DNA of 64,000 bases from Romanomermis culicivorax (lineage: Eukaryota > Nematoda > Enoplea > Mermithida > Mermithidae): NCBI GenBank assembly GCA_963922205.1, contig CAWUHX010000047.1, positions 310,001-374,000 of the forward strand, in the 5' to 3' direction. The notes beneath the pieces are model-generated. The model was not told the DNA's origin. It saw only the letters and a list, made by a program, of their open reading frames with translations, and searched no databases. This document shows positions 1 through 9,300 of the stretch, piece after piece (the first letter of the stretch is position 1; the number at the start of each line of letters is the position of its first letter). A program made the position numbers and the translations under genes.

Positions 1-938
1 GGCATATTGTCTTTGTCAAACCTGTAATCCCTATATGGGAAACATGCCAATTGATCTGGTCTAAGGGTATTTGGATCAACTATATTTCCTCTACCATCAT
101 AGACCACTCTAGTTAAAGTTGGATGCTGCGGAGCTATCTGACTTTGATTCCTGAAGTCTGCCGATTGCTCAGCTCCTTCGAGTCTAAGATCTCTAGCTGG
201 ACCTCTCCAACTTTTGGGCTCAAAGTTAAGCCTTTGCCCTTCATCAATATCAGGCCTATTACTAGGCCCTGCGCCTGCATTCATTTCAGCAGGGAGACGG
301 TTGTCTCTTTCTGCACCCCTATTACATGGTCTAACCTGTCTATCCGGCTCCTGTCGGCGCCTGTCGGCTTCCCTTTTGTTGTCCTCTGTGGCGGCATTTG
401 CGATTATGTCGAACAAGGCTTCGACGGTCCCTTTCAACTCGCGTAGCTGCGTCGCCAACTCTTGATTGGACATCTCGGGAGCTCTTTCCTGCGGTTGGAA
501 TCGCTCTTGTTCCTGGGGAATCCTCTCTAATCTTTGATCGATTTCGGGGTCCCTTTCTTCGAAATTTGGTCAAATTTCGGGCGTAACGACGTCCCTTTTT
601 GGTCCTGCTAATTCGACCTTTGGCGGTGGTGACCTTTTGAAATTTTGTTGCGGCGGTCCATCGGCGTCTGGGTTCGGATTCGCCGGGCCTGCCTCCTGCG
701 GATCGATGGCAATCGCTGGTGGTCGGTCAATTGGTACGCCTGCATCTTGAGGCCTAAAATGCATTGCATTTTGCTGCAATGGTTGAACCCTCTCGGGAGT
801 TTGATCTGGGATCACTGGGTCCGGAGCAGCATGCCGTTGCTGATCTCCGTCTCCCAAATTGACTAGATTCCCAGCACTCGCCACTCTGGGTGGTGATCTA
901 CGTAAAGTATTACCTCTCGGTATCCTTTCATTAGGCAT
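1..938 (-). pseudogene. gag-like ORF with one in-frame TGA
   Basis: The minus frame is open from 1019 down to base 1 except for a single TGA at 572-570. The first ATG is at 938 and a second good ATG follows the stop at 473. The protein upstream of the stop is rich in Pro, Gln, Asn and Arg. The part after it begins acidic and Gln-rich, has a short Leu/Glu-rich stretch around the second ATG that could form a coiled coil, then becomes Arg- and Asn-rich. That composition suits a retroelement Gag, but no zinc knuckle or other named motif is visible. The same frame resumes at once after the TGA, so either a single point mutation broke it or the stop is read through. The ORF is incomplete because it leaves the window. 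Confidence 0.5.
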
Positions 939-1650
939 TTTAAATCCTGCTAACTTTCTGTAGAAACCTGGAGGATATTCTTTTCTCCTAGTCTGACTAC
1001 GAAGTTCCGTGGTAAGGAGTTAAAAGCCACCACTTGTTGTGCAGGTCTTTCCTTAAGAGGCGTAAGAAAAGATTGGGTCTGAACTGACCTGTTAGAACTG
1101 ATACCTTGGCTAAGCCTCGGTGATCTGTGCAACAGTCCGTTTTTCCCCAGACCTACAACAACAAAGATAAACTTTGTTCTAAATACGGGGGCCTTACCAA
1201 AGACCTCCGCAGTCTCCTAGATGAGACAAGGAATCCCCTCAGGGATAAACTTACTTGGGTATAACCCGAAAGGGGTTTCCCAAAACTTACTTGATGTAAG
1301 CCGGCGCCTGGGCCACTGGCCCTCCGCCTTCGTCGACGCGAATAATCTAAAATAAATAAACGAAAATATATAGCAATAAGCCCGACGAAATATGTAAAAC
1401 GAATGTGGGTACACCACAGTGAAATACTCATAAACAAAAGACGTTGCTGGGAAATTTGTATTTAGGGACGCCAGCAATAAAAACCAAAATATAATAAAAA
1501 CGTGAGAATAGTGAAGAATGATTTCACTTTCACTTTTCGTCTTTCTTTGGCGCTCCATTCTATGCAAATGTCTGCGCCGCTGGTCGTCCCTGTCGTCGAT
1601 TTGCATGGCGATTTCCCCACACGAAATTGGCATCAACAGGGTGCCCAACA
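1..1650 (-). mobile_element. LTR-type retrotransposon, 5' part, running off the window
   Basis: Reading on the minus strand, a sequence starting TGTTGGGCACCC at 1650 is followed by a leader of several hundred bases and then a long hydrophilic proline- and glutamine-rich ORF that continues past base 1. This order (TG-starting terminal repeat, leader, gag-like ORF) is what an LTR retrotransposon shows at its 5' end. The terminal repeat itself cannot be proved because its partner lies outside the window; its inner end, perhaps near 1290-1310, and the primer-binding site were not located with confidence. No protease or polymerase motif is in view. The class (Gypsy or Bel/Pao) is undecided. Confidence 0.45.
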
Positions 1651-1662
1651 CCTAAAGGAATA

Positions 1663-1756
1663 AACGGGCTTTTTGGACTGAACGGCTTTTCGGACTGAAC
1701 GGATGTTTTTCTATATGAACGGCCATGTGGCTGTTTGGGCTGAACGAGCGTTTCTC
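1663..1756. repeat. short degenerate tandem repeat, unit like ggactgaacggctttt
   Basis: Four or five imperfect copies of a unit containing gaacgg or gaacga preceded by a T-rich stretch lie directly outside the retrotransposon end. The following 1757-2434 is AT-rich, has a pyrimidine-rich stretch at about 1995-2160 that gives an artefactual hydrophobic ORF, and shows no gene. Confidence 0.4.
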
Positions 1757-2434
1757 TATGAAAAAGGGCTATGTGTGGCTATCTGCACATAACCAACATC
1801 TTTGCGTACGAATGGTTATACTGCTCATACCAATTAAAATGCAACAGACGAATCAATGCATAAAAAGTTGGTGAAGCATCTACCACCGTTTAAAAGCATG
1901 AAAAATTATCATGATGTGTCTTTCAATGTCATATGCAGTGATCATTGGTCACCCCGATTCAGACAGAAGAAGAAAAAACCTATAGAATGACAGTTTTATT
2001 TTTCAGGTTGTGTACTTTTATTCTATTTTTTACCTACTTTTTATTACATTATTTTACTTTTCGTTTCCTTATTTGTTTTTTGTACTGCCTTTACTGCTTA
2101 TTTTATTTTATTCATTTCATTTTATTTGCTTATTTCATTATGTTTTATTTATTTCATTAATTTAATGTTTTGCAATAAGCTCCATACAAAACAATTTTAA
2201 TCGGCAATCCTTCTGATAATTTTTTGTTTTTTTCCAAACAATTTTGCAAAAATGTTTTTCTGACAGATATTTTTTGTGATTTTGGAATGGTCCGCTTATG
2301 CATACATACCGCAACTGAAAGACAAAAGCATGTGAAACAGATGGCCAAATGCAACGAAAAATAGACCATTCCAACTAGCAAGATGTATGCATTTACTCCA
2401 CGCATATAACTTTTTACTATTCGCTGTATTGAGA

Positions 2435-2650
2435 TTTGCTCTTTTGAGGATCGCTGTTCTTAGAATCGCTGTACTGAGATTCCGCTGTATTGAATATCAC
2501 TGTTTTGTGACTTTGCTGTTTTGAGAATCGCTGTATTGAGAATTAGCTACAATGAGAATCGCTGTTTTGAGACTTCGCTATTCTGAGAAACGCCGTTTTG
2601 AGTCTCGTTATTTTGTTTTGCTGTTGTGCGTTTCGTTGTATTGGGGATAC
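2435..2650. repeat. degenerate minisatellite, unit about 18-20 bp (gagaatcgctgttttgaga)
   Basis: About ten imperfect copies of a unit around atcgctgtNttgaga follow each other, with the core sometimes changed to ttcgctatt, ttagctaca or cgccgtttt. Copy divergence is high, so this is an old array. The downstream 2651-3534 is AT-rich with many aaatttt stretches and shows neither genes nor recognised repeats. Confidence 0.6.
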
Positions 2651-4106
2651 GCCTCTCAACTAACATTAACTTTCAAATTTTTGGACTATAAATTCGGAAA
2701 TATTCGAGAAAAATTTCAAGAATAAGAAAAAAATCGAAATTTTCCATGAAAAATTAAAAAAATCTCTTCATCAACTGAGTTAGAAAAATTTGGTGAAAAA
2801 TCTCGAAAACTTCAGATTTTTTCAATCGAGATAACATTTTTTAAAATCTTAGAGGGTAATATTGAATACTTCATATTTCTTGACCGAAAATTCAAAATTT
2901 TATCGGGCAAGATTCAAAAATATTAAATTTTACGACTAAAAATTTGAGAAATTTCATGTTTTACGACAAGAAATAATTTTGTAAAATAATCCGAAAACTT
3001 TGCAGCTTTTGACAACATTAACTTCTATACAAACTAGAAATTCTGACTGGTAAAATGACATGATTTCGTAAAATCGTGTCACATAGTGCATGTCATGTGT
3101 TACTGGAAACTGATGAGATTAATCAGCAGATCTTCAGAAATTTTTGAGTAAAAAAATTCCTGGTCCTGGTGTAAAGGATTTTCAAATCAGATGTGTCATT
3201 ATTCTTCTATTTGGAAGCATTGTATAAGAAAAGTAGCTCTTACGACACATTTCTGAGGGAGTCGATCTCATTACAAATAACAAATTGACAATATCTGTTG
3301 AATGTTGATCAAACATTCTGCGTGAAATTCAAAATTCACCCAGCTACAGTAAATATCGTGAGTACAGTATTTTTAAACCTCAATCAATATGCAGGTTGCT
3401 CGATGAAGGTCTTCCATAATTCAGTAAGAAAGCATACATATCATATAATCTTGTAGTTCACATTTTTTGTGCAATTTTCATGTGTCATAAGACTGATGGA
3501 GAAAAACTCCAACTTTAAAGCAGACTGGTGACAGCGGGATACGGAAAATTCGTCCCCGATAATTCGTCCCCATACAATTCGTCCCCAGGAAAATTCGTCC
3601 CTATACGATTTGTCCCTGGGAAAATTCGTCCCCAAGCAATTTGTCCCACGGAAAATTCGTCCACCGAAACTGTTTTCACTTGCAATGCATTTCAGGAAAA
3701 AAATGTGCAAACGCAATTCATTTTTTTCATGTAATTCATTCCAGTAAAAATATTTTTCCGGAAGCAAAACCTTATGTGTGATACAGAAGGTTCTGAAGAA
3801 ATAACTATACCATTGATGGGCCAACTTAAAATTCCTAATTGTGTTTAAAAGAAGTGGTGTTTTTAAAAATACCATCAATCCATTTCAGACATAAATAGTA
3901 TTTCTGGTATTTTTGGTGTTCTTTGTATTTCAAATACTATAAACTGCCAAAAAGGGCCAACTTAAAATTCCTACTTGTGCTAAGAAGTGGTAGGTTTGCT
4001 TTTTTGACACTTGAAAAATTTGAGGGATCATGGCCCCCAACCCCCTGCCTACAGGCCTGGTTACATCATCAATGTTGATCAGAAAAGCACGTGTTGACGC
4101 ACAGTT

Positions 4107-4541
4107 ATGAAAAATTTAGGTGAAATTAAGCAAAGCGATCACGCCTATATAGGTGTTTACAAAGAGATATGTGTTGGTGGAACACGAGCAACATACTGTT
4201 TTTTCAAAGCATCACCCGAAGAGATATCTACTGATTATCTTGAAGGAAATGATGTGTCGGTTGTCGAATACACTCGAATTTTCCAAGAAAATATTGCCCA
4301 TCAGCTGGATGTTCGTCTTTTGTCAGTGATTGGACCAAATACTATGACGAAATTTTCCGTGTTTATGAACACGAAAAAGAATCAATGTGAAAACATGTGC
4401 ATTTTTTCTCTGTTTCCCGTGAAACTTTACAGCAGATGTGAAATTAAATATCTATTGTTTCTAAATCACATCTGCTGTAATAGAATTGTATACAACATGA
4501 TCCGGGCAGTCACAATGCTCAAATACAACTTCAGCCGATAA
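4107..4541 (+). CDS. uncharacterised 144-residue ORF inside foldback element copy 1
   Basis: This ATG-started ORF is the only sizeable reading frame of the element. Its first 90 residues look like an ordinary soluble protein, balanced in acidic, aromatic and small residues, with a Ser-Pro-Glu-Glu motif near residue 35, whereas the last 40 become Cys-, Tyr- and Asn-rich and look untranslated. The bases before the ATG (gacgcacag) could be a weak splice acceptor, so it may be a captured exon. I do not recognise the family. A chance ORF remains possible. Confidence 0.3.
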   Translation: MKNLGEIKQSDHAYIGVYKEICVGGTRATYCFFKASPEEISTDYLEGNDVSVVEYTRIFQENIAHQLDVRLLSVIGPNTMTKFSVFMNTKKNQCENMCIFSLFPVKLYSRCEIKYLLFLNHICCNRIVYNMIRAVTMLKYNFSR

Positions 4542-4710
4542 GAATAGTGTAAAACTTCCTGTATATAATTAAAAATGACAGGAAAAACAAGGAAATATTA
4601 AAAATGAAAAACCACAAACTTTAAAATGGAGAAACACAAGAAAGAAACAAAAAAGCAGAGAGTAAAAAATTCTGAAAAATAGCGTTGAATATCAAAAAAC
4701 ACAATAAAAC

Positions 4711-4770
4711 ACCAAAAAATACCATAACATACCATAAAATACCAAAAAATACCATAACATACCATAAAAT
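4711..4770. repeat. perfect 30-bp tandem duplication
   Basis: The 30 bases at 4711-4740 are repeated exactly at 4741-4770. The unit is itself made of two kinds of accataa and accaaaa sub-words, and the preceding 20 bases are a diverged part of the same pattern. It lies just inside the right arm of the foldback element. Confidence 0.9.
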
Positions 4771-6184
4771 ATCAATTTTCGGGGACAAATTGTCGGGGAC
4801 GAATTTTCCTAAAGCCGGGGACGGCAGTACTGGAGAAATTTTGTCCATTTATCAGGTCATTGAAGAAAATAATAAACTTGTCTGATCATTCCAACATATA
4901 AAAATTTTCTTAAGCTTACTAATTTTTCCCTGTTGAAGTTAGTTTGATAGGATCACTATATCAATGATTTCAGAACTAGTTTATTAGAAAATGCCCCGAT
5001 CGGGCAGAAAAAAGGAGAATATACTTGCTTCGACAGTTGCCATGGTAGAAAAAGAAGTGGACTAGATTTTTGAGGACTTGGGTCAAAGTTGGAAAAAATT
5101 TACTTCCTTTATATTGGATTTTCATTCTTTCTCAAAAAAATTGTCTATGTCTGTGAAAAATATATTCTGCAGCATCGTGCATTTTGTCCTTCAACTGGCA
5201 TCAACTACAGTAAAATTTTTCTGTATGAAAATTATGTGCACCTGACTTCAAGTGTAAAGAAATGGTAAACCGATAGCATTAACTTCCGACCAATTCAAAA
5301 CTCCTGCCTTTCACACTAGCTGAAAAATAGTGAGGGAAGCATATTACAGTCATTTTCAGAACGATAAAGGAACCTGAGGTTCATTGCACTAACCCAACAT
5401 GAGGATAATCTCAACATCGGGATTAAATTGATGATCCTGAGTTTAAGCTATTCACAATGTCCAAATTATTTTCTTTCAATACACAAATCATACTCACTTC
5501 AGGATTAACTAAAACTGAGGTTTAAGTTCGAGTATAGGAATCACAGAAATTTTCATATTTATTTGCTTTAGAGACAAGAAAATTATGCCAAAATGTCACT
5601 TGATTCTTTTTGTTGACACCAAATTCAGTGAAATGTTCAACACCATTGGAAGCAAACATGTGTGAGAGGATACACGAGGGTACAAATTTCCACAAGGGTT
5701 TTGAAACTGGAAAACTTGTTATGCAAAAAATTTTTTGGTCAATTTTTTTTTAATTTTTGGTCTCACAAAATGCTAAAACATCAAGGTCCACGCCTGTACT
5801 CTCCTAAAAATTTCAGAGATGCATATCCTTGGTTGGAAAGTGTGTTGATGCACTCAGCTGCAGAATATACTTTTTCACAGACATAGACAATTTTTTAAAG
5901 AAAGAATGAAAATCCAATATAAAGGAAGTAAATTTTTTCCAACTTTGACCCAAGTCCTCAAAAATCTAGTCCACTTCTTTTTCTACCATGGCAACTGTCG
6001 AAGCAAGTATATTCTCCTTTTTTCTGCCCGATCGGGGCATTTTCTAATAAACTAGTTCGCCTCTTTTTAGTGGGCCTCAACCATGCACAAAAACTTTCAT
6101 AGAAGCACATTGAAGTCTTAAATTTGGTCATCTGCACTTCAAAAAAAAAATAAAAAAAAACTTCAAGCAACGAATTCTCACTTC

Positions 6185-7258
6185 CGGCAAAAGTAAAGGA
6201 TGTGTAAACCGCATAGTACTTAAAAAACGGTGTAAAGATACTGAAAGGTGACCATATCTATTGAATTCCTCATGGTTTAGAATCCTTCAACCCAAAAAAT
6301 CGCAGAAATACCTTTGTTTACACAAATGACTTTTTTAGTGTAAACTGACTCCGTCCATTGAATTTCCCATGGTCAGAAACATTTTCCCTCAAAAATCGCA
6401 GAAATACATTTGTTTACACTCAATATGAATTGATGTGTAAAGTGATCACTTTCATCAAATTCCCAGTGGTCGAAAACCCCTCCCTCAAAAAACTCACGAA
6501 AACAGGCTTGGTTAAATCCGGAATAATTTTTTTGTGTAAAGTGACACATCCATTGAATTCCCCGTAGTCGAAAACCCCTTCCATAAGAATCACGAAAATA
6601 CGGTTGTTTACACCCGCGATAGTTTTTTTTATAAGATGATTGCATTCATCAAATTCTCCGTGATCGAAAACCCCGTCCACCGGAAAATCACGAAAATACG
6701 TTTTTTTACAACCGGGATAAGTTTTTGTGTAAAGTGATCGCATTCATTAAATTCCCCGTGGTCGAAAACCCCTCCCACAGAAAACTCACGAAAACAGGCT
6801 TGGTTAAATCCGGAATAATTTTTTTGTGTAAAGTGGCACATCCATTGAATTCCCCGTAGTCGAAAACCCCTTCCATAAGAATCACGAAAATACGCTTGTT
6901 TACACCCGCGATAGTTTTTTTATAAGATGATCGCATTCATCAATTTCTCCGTGATCGAAAACCCCGTCCACCGGAAAATCACGAAAATACGTTTTTTTAC
7001 AACCGGGATAAGTTTTTGTGTAAAGTGATCGCATTCATTAAATTCCCCGTGGTCGAAAATCCCCTCCACAAGAAAATTACGGCTGTACGCTTGTTTACAC
7101 CGTGGATAATTTATTTGTGTAAAGTGAGGACGTCTATTGAATTCCCCGCAGTCGAAAACTCCCTCCACTGAAAAATCACGGAAATACGCTTGTTTACACC
7201 CGGGATAATTTTTCGTGTAAAGTGATCGCGTCCATCAAATTCCCAATGGTCGAAAACC
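6185..7258 (+). repeat. satellite array of about 98-bp monomers
   Basis: About eleven monomers of 96-100 bp each carry gtgtaaagtgatcgc, then an attgaattccccg box, a gtcgaaaacccct box, an atcacgaaaatacg box and tgtttacaccc. A three-monomer higher-order unit of 292 bp is nearly identical at 6541-6832 and from 6833 on. The reverse strand is unusually free of stops in parts of all frames, which produces several overlapping artefactual ORFs; because 292 is not a multiple of three the frame changes from unit to unit, so it is not coding. Confidence 0.85.
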
Positions 7259-7774
7259 CTAGCAGCCCAAAAATCCCAATAAGGCTACAGGTTCAATTGA
7301 AACTGCAAAAAAATTAGTAGTGCATTATGCTGCAAAAACTAATTTTTTTGAACCCACAAGTATTATATAACAAAATTGGGGAATTTGGCTTTTTCCGGGA
7401 CTTTGGACAACCATATAATTGAATTGAGGCCATATTTCAAAGAAAAAAAAATTCGCATTTGAGATTACACCCCCAAGATGCTTAGGCCGAAGTATGGAGG
7501 TTGGATATGGCACACCGATTGCTGGGCATGGTGGAACTGGGGGACCTTAAAAAGTGCGTTTTTTACCTGTTTTTGGGGCCCCACCGAGCACCACTTGCAG
7601 ATAGAGGCGAAATGACAAAAGGCACCCCATAGTTTGACCCTATGCCCGATATTATGCAAAAAACCCGAAGGTTCTAGCTCTTACCGTTTTGGCTCTAGAG
7701 GGGGGGGGACATGAAATTTGGGGGCCAAGTATATTATAGGTTGACGCTGTCGCGCCACCTATGATAAGTGGAGT
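7258..7774. repeat. 500-bp module at the end of the composite repeat, copy 1
   Basis: This stretch, from the aaaatcccaata word to the cgccacctatgat word, matches 55620-56141 in direct orientation along its full length, including accgagcaccacttgcaga and gtatattataggttgacgct. Similarity stops after the cacc/cacat word near 7765-7775. No ORF is shared by the two copies, so it appears non-coding. Confidence 0.8.
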
Positions 7775-7824
7775 ATAGTAAGCCTGATGGCATATGATAC
7801 AATCAGGTAGGGAATAAATCATGT

Positions 7825-8130
7825 GTTAAGCTGCAGCTTAAGCTGCAGCTTAACTCTATATGTTATACCATTGTCGTTAAGCTGCAGCTCAGCTTTAGCT
7901 TAACTCGTACACAAAACATGTCGAGAAAGTTAAGCTACAGCTGAGCTGCACCTTAACGACAACGCTATAACATATAGAGTTAAGCTACAGCTTAAGCTGC
8001 AGCTCAACCTTCTCGATATGTTTTGTGTAGGAGTTAAGCTGCAGCTGAGCCGCACCTTAACGACAATGGTATAACATATAGAGTTAAGATGCTCAGCTGG
8101 AGCTTAAGTCGCTTTAATGAAACCGGCCCC
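7825..8130. mobile_element. palindromic MITE of the agctgcagctta family, copy 1
   Basis: Repeated words agctgcagcttaa and ttaactctatatgttata occur in both orientations, so the sequence folds on itself several times. The right end gaaaccggcccc is the terminal sequence of the complete copy at 13553-13808; the left end is missing or diverged. It is somewhat longer than that copy, as if an inner palindrome had been duplicated. Confidence 0.7.
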
Positions 8131-8410
8131 TGGTTCCAGTAGTAGTGCACTTTTAGATGTTAGGCTATAGTCGACCGAAATTTATGTCACAAAAATCAGC
8201 AGTCAGTTGGATGACTTCAAGTTTAGAAGGTTGACGTAATGTAAATTCATCCCAGTTTTGTAGACATTTTTTGAATATACAATCAAAAGATTTAAAATCA
8301 AAGAGGAAGCTTCGGTTGCATTTTAAAGAATCTAAACTTCTTGTTTAAAATAGTAAATTCTGAAAATCAAAAGTAAATGAGACATTGTTTACGACGCTAG
8401 CCATCAAATA

Positions 8411-9074
8411 TTGTAGTTTGTTTTTCATCAAATGCTTGCAAATTGAAAAATGACAAAAAATTAGCACCGAATTCAAAAGCATTTGCCTAAAGCTTTTATT
8501 GTAAGAGTTTCCACTCAAAAAATAGTAAGGTTTAGTTTAGTAGTCTCAAAAAATTTTAGTATTATGCGACATATGGTTTAGTTGAAGATGCAAAAAATAT
8601 GAAATAGTACTTGCTTTCCACCATACATTCACGTGGGGGGTTGTTTTACCCCCAGCAGACTTTGATTGACCCCCAGCAGATCTTTGCTGACCCCCAGCAG
8701 ATTTAACTACTAAAAAAATTATCGAGAAGATGACGAAGGAAAATGAGCAAGAGAGAAGAGAAAGTCGTCATAAAAATGGGAATCATGCAGTTGTTCAACA
8801 ATTTTTCTAAACAAAGCACACTTGAAGTCCAAAAAAGTAACATTAAAACTTTAAAAAGTGCAGTCTAAGCAAATAATTTCACATGACTAATATAAAACGA
8901 AGAATATGCTGCTTGGACGTTAGAAGACCTACCTAAGATCTTTATTCGTTATCACGAACGAAAAAAATTTTGATTCCACCCCTATCCTGGATAACCCCCA
9001 GCAGAATTCCTATGCTGTGCATGTATGCTTTCCACTCTTAGAATTTTTAAGCATTTCAAGAAAAACAGACTTTA
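8411..9074. mobile_element. small TIR element (family C), split by an insertion
   Basis: The left end gtttgtttttcatcaaatgc and the right end gcatttcaagaaaaacagac are near-perfect inverses. Other copies or parts lie at 11818-12040, 21268-21510, 31175-31400, 34150-34230 and 35095-35365. This copy is interrupted by a second element at 8622-9026; without it the length is about 260 bp. It is non-autonomous. Confidence 0.7.
8622..9026. mobile_element. non-autonomous element F, copy 1, with 9-bp target duplication
   Basis: The 9-bp word gctttccac flanks it at 8613-8621 and 9027-9035, and the host element C reads correctly when one copy of the word and this segment are removed. The ends catacattcac and gtgcatgtat are imperfect inverses. 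The body matches 58231-58627, including gaaggaaaatgagcaagag and agaagagaaagtcgtcataa. It begins with several cccccagcaga repeats. It has no ORF. Confidence 0.75.
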
Positions 9075-9129
9075 GAAATGTGCCTCAAAAGCTATTGGAA
9101 ACATTTTACGCTGTCAAAGCGGGGCTTAG

Positions 9130-9295
9130 AAAATTTTGTTTCGAGGTCCAAGTTCGCCTGTCAAACAGCTGTCGACTGCTAAGTTAACCAAGTCCGAATT
9201 GAATACATTGAACATTTGCGACACAGCGGCCTTGAAAGCCACGGCTCATAAAGAAGCTGAAGGGGACAAAGCCCTGGGCACCATAGTTGGACTAA
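9130..9295 (+). CDS. candidate internal exon of an unrecognised gene
   Basis: The frame starting at 9130 (after a possible acceptor cttag) or at 9146 (after tttcgag) reads as a hydrophilic, Lys-, Thr- and Ala-rich protein segment of about 55 residues with balanced codon use. It then meets either a TAG at 9298 or a donor gttagt at 9296. If the donor is used the exon ends in phase 1, which fits the candidate exon at 12093. It was too short and lacked an ATG to be seen as a plain ORF. The family is not recognised. Confidence 0.3.
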
Positions 9296-9300
9296 GTTAG

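Larger units (their letters stand above)
3535..4835. mobile_element. foldback element with tandem aattcgtcccc arms, copy 1
   Basis: The left arm (3535-3670) is a tandem run of about nine copies of a unit like aattcgtcccc separated by 3-5 variable bases. The right arm (about 4775-4835) is the reverse complement, with ggggacgaattttcc and ggggacaaattg. The left GGAAAATTCGTCCCCGA matches the right arm exactly in inverse. The left boundary word cgggatacgga is shared with the second copy at 61240. The interior holds a 144-codon ORF (4107-4541) and a perfect 30-bp tandem duplication (4711-4770). The build resembles foldback elements, whose inverted repeats are themselves tandem arrays. No transposase is visible. 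Confidence 0.65.
4975..7774. mobile_element. composite repeat, copy 1: inverted arms, satellite, 500-bp module
   Basis: Three parts follow each other. First comes an inverted repeat of about 197 bp, with left arm 4975-5172 starting at ctagtttattagaaaatgcc and an almost exact inverse at 5862-6058, around a 690-bp unique centre. Next is a linker ending in a satellite array (6185-7258). Last is a module (7258-7774) that recurs at 55620-56141. The whole order is repeated in direct orientation at 52848-56141, which shows that it moves or was duplicated as one unit. The centre has no convincing protein; a 74-codon ORF at 5662-5886 runs into the right arm. Confidence 0.65.

Noticed and set aside
1945-2160. 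71-codon hydrophobic ORF
   Set aside because: It is a Phe/Leu/Tyr run from a T-rich stretch, not a membrane protein.
3535-3680. CRISPR-like array
   Set aside because: The units are 11-15 bases with 3-5 base gaps, and an inverse array exists at the other end; this is a eukaryotic foldback arm.
6373-7168. Several overlapping minus ORFs with repeated Phe-Asp-His-Gly-Glu-Phe and Cys-Lys-Gln-Ala-Tyr motifs
   Set aside because: They are translations of the 98-bp satellite; the monomer is not a multiple of three, so the motif jumps frame. The same peptides appear from the other satellite arrays.
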